A DNA stretch of 64,000 nt, from the NCBI RefSeq assembly GCF_003989135.1, contig NZ_RYZZ01000006.1:62001-126000 (forward strand), read 5' to 3'. The DNA comes from Peribacillus cavernae. Lineage in GTDB: Bacteria; Bacillota; Bacilli; Bacillales; DSM-1321. Positions 61,052 through 64,000 of the stretch are shown piece after piece (positions within the stretch are counted from its first letter, which is position 1; the number at the start of each line of letters is the position of its first letter). Below the pieces are notes generated by a model. That model did not search any database. It was not told where the DNA came from and saw nothing but the letters and a program-made list of their open reading frames with translations. The position numbers were made by a program, and so were the translations under genes.

Positions 61052-61281
61052 GTGAAAGCAATTCGAATAGGTGATGGGCAGGTTACGCAGGAGACCGTAT
61101 CGAGTCTGCCATTGAATTATTGCAGAAGGGGAATTTGGATTATATCATTTTTGAATGCCTGGCGGAAAGAACGATTGCGATTGCCAAACAAGAAAAATTA
61201 AAATACTCTGGCAAAGGCTACATTCATTTACTAGAGTATCGGATGTCTAAAGTTCTGCCTCTATCGATAGTTTCAAAATAA
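61052..61281 (+). pseudogene. 5' remnant of an AtuA-family gene
   Basis: The start KAIRIGDG and, after a one-base shift near 61081, AGYAGDRIESAIELLQKGNLDYI, FECLAERTIAIAKQEKL match the first 70 residues of AtuA (acyclic terpene utilisation)/DUF1446 proteins, which are about 450 or more residues long. The frame stops at 61281. Confidence 0.72.
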
Positions 61282-61292
61282 TAAAGATACTA

Positions 61293-61319
61293 TTCGACAC
61301 ATTCCATCTTAATTCGACA
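61293..61319 (-). promoter_or_regulatory. Two Spo0A-type boxes upstream of the sigH-like gene
   Basis: TTCGACA at 61293-61299 and 61313-61319 is the complement of the 0A box TGTCGAA, twice in the same orientation and exactly 20 bp apart. They lie about 185-210 bases upstream of the sigma factor start. Confidence 0.5.
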
Positions 61320-61504
61320 CCATTTTCACAGAATAGATGCTTTTTTATAGCTTTGTGGTACTGGCTGTAAACAATAGTCGATATTTTCGCATATCTTAAT
61401 AGGCTCATCTAGTGTTACTATTAAACTACATTATATTGGTTGGTGAAAGAAATATACCAGTTAATCAACATCAAAACTCAACTGAATTCTGTGGGGGGAT
61501 ATGA

Positions 61505-62155
61505 GTGAGTACAAACTTCGGAGTAATGGTAATGGAACAGTATGATACATTAGAAGATGAAGCTCTTGTAAAGCTAATTCACAATGGAGATGGCCAGTCG
61601 ACCGATTTTCTGATCAATAAATACCGGAATTTTGTACGGGCCAAGGCAAGCAGATATTTCTTAATTGGTGGAGATAAAGAAGATATCTTTCAAGAGGGAA
61701 TGATTGGTCTATATAAAGCCATTCGTGACTATAAAGAGGACAAACTTACCTCTTTCAAGGCTTTTGCTGAAGTTTGTATTACCAGACAAATTATCACGGC
61801 GATTAAAACGGCTACCCGGCAAAAGCATACACCATTAAATTCGTATGTTTCGCTGGACAAGCCCATTTATGAAGAGGAATCCAACCATACGCTTTTGGAC
61901 GTGATTTCTGGAACGAAAGTAATGGATCCGATAGCAATCATCATTAACCAGGAAAAAGCCGATCATATGGAGTTAAAAATGTCAGAAATGCTTAGTGATT
62001 TGGAAAGAAGAGTCCTAGCCTTATACATGGATGGGCAATCCTATGTAGAAATTTCCGAAGAATTAAATAAGCATGTGAAGTCAATTGATAACGCCCTTCA
62101 GCGAGTAAAGAGGAAACTGGAAAGATATCTCGAGATGGGAGAGGCTATCCTTTAG
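61505..62155 (+). CDS. SigH-like sporulation/transition-state sigma factor
   Basis: A 216-residue sigma-70 family protein very close in pattern to B. subtilis SigH (KYRNFVRAKA, EDIFQEGMIGLYK, TSFKAFAEVCITRQIITAIKTATRQKH, SYVSLDKPIY, HVKSIDNALQRVKRKL). Region 2 and region 4 are both intact. RBS GGGGGG with GTG start. The normal sigH neighbours (rlmB/rae1-like and rpmG/secE) are absent, so this is probably an additional copy. Confidence 0.9.
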   Translation: MSTNFGVMVMEQYDTLEDEALVKLIHNGDGQSTDFLINKYRNFVRAKASRYFLIGGDKEDIFQEGMIGLYKAIRDYKEDKLTSFKAFAEVCITRQIITAIKTATRQKHTPLNSYVSLDKPIYEEESNHTLLDVISGTKVMDPIAIIINQEKADHMELKMSEMLSDLERRVLALYMDGQSYVEISEELNKHVKSIDNALQRVKRKLERYLEMGEAIL

Positions 62156-62166
62156 TTTTAAGCCCG

Positions 62167-62212
62167 AAAAAGCCAGTAATATGACTGAGTCATGCACAAT
62201 ACTGGCTTTTTG
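62167..62212. terminator. Terminator shared by the sigH-like and nucleoside transporter genes
   Basis: AAAAAGCCAGTA pairs with TACTGGCTTTTT; an inner palindrome ATGACTGAGTCAT lies in the loop. Suits both convergent genes. Confidence 0.85.
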
Positions 62213-62232
62213 TTGGTAGAGGAGGGCAGCCT

Positions 62233-63432
62233 TTATCTAATAAACAAACCGACAACCATTGCTGTCAAGAATGAAACTAGTAGACCTGATAGGAGTAATC
62301 TCCATGTGTTTTTTGCGATTAACATCGTTTTTTCCTCGTCAAATAAAGACTTTACACTTCCTAAAATAATCCCGATTGTAGAAAAGTTACAAAAGGAAAC
62401 GAGAAACGTCGAGATTACAGCCTCTGTATGTTCACTGAGTTTTGGAAGGACGGGATGCAAGCTGCCCATTGCGATAAATTCATTTGTTGCTAATTTTTCG
62501 CCCATGAATTGAGATACCGTAAATATTTGAGAGGGTGTTACTCCCATTAAGAACGTAAAAGGATAAAAAATAACTGCGAAGATATTTTCCAATGAAAGAC
62601 TTTTATTGAATAATGCCAGAATACTGTCACTGGCGGTTATTAATGCTGTGAATCCCATCAGCATGGCGGCAATGATTAATGCCATCCTTCCTCCAGTAAG
62701 CATACTTTCGGCTAGCATATCAAAAAAGTTCCTTTTGTTCTCCTCCTTTGCCGGATTATAGACAACGTCATCTTCTTTTGTCACCTTGTATGGGTTTAAT
62801 AAGGAAGTAATGATCAAGGCCCCGACCGCGTTTAATGGGATGGCAATCAAAACATATTTAGGATCGATAAGCTGCATATATCCGCCAAGAACCCCAACAC
62901 TGACGCAGGACATCCCGAGCATGGAGGCCGTTAACAACCGTTTATTATCCATTTCATTAAGCTGTTTTCTTGTGATAGCCAAGACTTCATTATTCCCCAA
63001 AAACATAACCTGGGTCGCAAAAAAACTTTCAAACCGTGGAGTCCGGGTCAGTTTGGAAAGCACAAAACCAACGATATTAATTAATGCAGGGAGAATTCCG
63101 AAATAGGTTAAAACGTCAAAGAACGCAACGATAAAAATAATCGGCATTAATACGCTGATAAAAAAGGGTGCCGGACCATCGAGCGGAGCAAGATCACCAA
63201 ATACAAAATTGATCCCGGACATCGAACAATCAATCAGCCATAAGAAAAACTTGGCAACTAACTGGATGAATCCTTCGCCAATTTCTGTGGATAGCATGAA
63301 CCATGTAATAACCAATTGTAAAATAAGCATCAAGGCAATGGAAATGAAGTCCACACTCTTCCGATTTATTGAACATACATACGCTATAGCAAATACAACG
63401 ATAATTCCAATTGCGTTGATAATAAAAGACAA
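62233..63432 (-). CDS. nupC: Concentrative nucleoside transporter (NupC/CNT family)
   Basis: A 399-residue membrane protein with a TTG start behind CAGGGAGGAATT. It has the CNT gate and core regions: PIIFIVAFFDVLTYFGILP, TQVMFLGNNEVLAI, and SFCNFSTIGIILG near the C-terminus. It imports nucleosides with H+ or Na+. It converges on the sigH-like gene. Confidence 0.9.
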   Translation of the reverse strand: MSFIINAIGIIVVFAIAYVCSINRKSVDFISIALMLILQLVITWFMLSTEIGEGFIQLVAKFFLWLIDCSMSGINFVFGDLAPLDGPAPFFISVLMPIIFIVAFFDVLTYFGILPALINIVGFVLSKLTRTPRFESFFATQVMFLGNNEVLAITRKQLNEMDNKRLLTASMLGMSCVSVGVLGGYMQLIDPKYVLIAIPLNAVGALIITSLLNPYKVTKEDDVVYNPAKEENKRNFFDMLAESMLTGGRMALIIAAMLMGFTALITASDSILALFNKSLSLENIFAVIFYPFTFLMGVTPSQIFTVSQFMGEKLATNEFIAMGSLHPVLPKLSEHTEAVISTFLVSFCNFSTIGIILGSVKSLFDEEKTMLIAKNTWRLLLSGLLVSFLTAMVVGLFIR

Positions 63433-63746
63433 CGAAATTCCTCCCTGGAGTTCCTAATAATCATACTTATTAAGTTTTTCCAGACAAAATACTTTTATCC
63501 ATTATGGAGTCTATGTCTTCCGCGTGTCGTAGGTAAATCGCAAATAAATAAATTATATTATTTTTGGGTTACATTTTCATATTTCAGGGAAGAAGATGAA
63601 AGGTAGCGGAAAAGCAAAATAAATCGGCCTTTGGATAGAGGCCAAATGGCTGTCCGCCTATATCGATCGCGACAAAGTAGGGAATCCACCGAAGGTATAA
63701 CAGAAAAAAGATTTTGATAAATGGTTATAGGAAAGGGGCAAGTAAC

Positions 63747-64000
63747 ATGAAAAAGAGGAAATTAGGAACAGAAGGATTGGAAGTTTCCACGATTGGACTC
63801 GGATGCATGGGCATGTCGGATTTTTATGCTGGGCAGGATGACGAAGAATCGATCAAAACGATCCATTATGCACTGGAGTTAGGTGTAAGCTTATTAGATA
63901 CTGCAGACATGTACGGAGTCGGGAAAAATGAAGAATTGGTAGGCAGGGCGATTAAAGACCGCAGAGACAAGGTCATTCTTGCGACAAAGTTTGGGAATGT
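63747..64000 (+). CDS. Aldo/keto reductase, 5' part (runs off window)
   Basis: An ATG after GAAAGGGGC opens a frame that continues to the window edge. [38 protein letters not shown] (with catalytic Asp and Tyr) and [10 protein letters not shown] are characteristic of the aldo/keto reductase TIM barrel. It reduces carbonyl compounds with NADPH; substrate unknown. The 314-base gap before it shows nothing else recognisable apart from a small GGCCT/AGGCC hairpin near 63630. Confidence 0.9.
   Translation, partial: MKKRKLGTEGLEVSTIGLGCMGMSDFYAGQDDEESIKTIHYALELGVSLLDTADMYGVGKNEELVGRAIKDRRDKVILATKFGN

Noticed and set aside
63600-63712. Short coding-like stretch ([19 protein letters not shown]) before the aldo/keto reductase
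   Set aside because: An in-frame stop directly precedes it, there is no start or RBS, and I cannot place it in a family.

Overview
The window looks like chromosome of an aerobic, spore-forming Bacillaceae (a Bacillus/Neobacillus-type Firmicute). The support is low GC, strong GGAGG-type ribosome binding sites, frequent TTG and GTG starts, an S-box in front of metNPQ, catabolite-repression (cre) sites, a SigH-like sporulation sigma factor and a KinA-like sensor kinase. I saw no rRNA, tRNA or CRISPR array.

Most of the window is a patchwork of catabolic operons for aromatic or other hydrophobic acids. (1) 1-7.6 kb: a molybdenum hydroxylase operon of the xanthine dehydrogenase/CO dehydrogenase family (xdhC end, cofactor nucleotidyltransferase, large subunit, CoxG, FAD subunit, 2Fe-2S subunit) with an acyl-CoA ligase and an enoyl-CoA hydratase, followed by a broken benzoate transporter. 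(2) 8.3-15.2 kb: MFS transporter, aldehyde dehydrogenase, Fe-alcohol dehydrogenase, an R2-like ligand-binding oxidase, and a UbiD/UbiX decarboxylase pair. (3) 15.9-24.6 kb: phenylacetate catabolism (thioesterase, paaK, paaABCD, EthD protein, paaG, paaY-like, paaX) plus a nitronate monooxygenase-like flavoprotein. (4) 25-30.3 kb: a FlK-like thioesterase, a scar of a Leu/Phe dehydrogenase, and a four-gene 2-oxoacid dehydrogenase complex, which plausibly feeds aryl- or acyl-CoA into the paa route.

30.5-44 kb is mixed: a wrecked fabF-like gene carrying a 311-bp insertion with an 8-bp target duplication, a 20-bp-period repeat array, a GrpB/methyltransferase chimera, a PH-coil-Excalibur membrane protein, a multi-PAS kinase, an MFS transporter and the S-box metNPQ operon. 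42.9-55.9 kb is a second catabolic region: a sigma-54 activator divergent from a textbook -24/-12 promoter, a second Fe-ADH/ALDH pair, an MHS transporter, and a second molybdenum hydroxylase operon with a cyclase-family hydrolase, an RraA-like aldolase and a frameshifted xdhC. 56-64 kb holds a serine hydrolase, a YihY/BrkB protein, hutH, decayed modAB and atuA, a sigH paralogue with twin Spo0A-type boxes, a nucleoside transporter and the start of an aldo/keto reductase.

Two themes stand out. First, an R2-like oxidase with all six predicted metal ligands and the Val-Tyr cross-link pair sits inside a tight UbiD/UbiX/ALDH/ADH operon, which gives a genomic context for a protein family of unknown physiological role. 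Second, gene scars are unusually dense (benE, an enoyl-CoA hydratase, a Leu/Phe dehydrogenase, fabF, GrpB/methyltransferase, xdhC, an MFS gene, a GntR gene, modB, modA, atuA). Three intergenic arrays of degenerate repeats with a period near 20.5 bp add unexplained structure.
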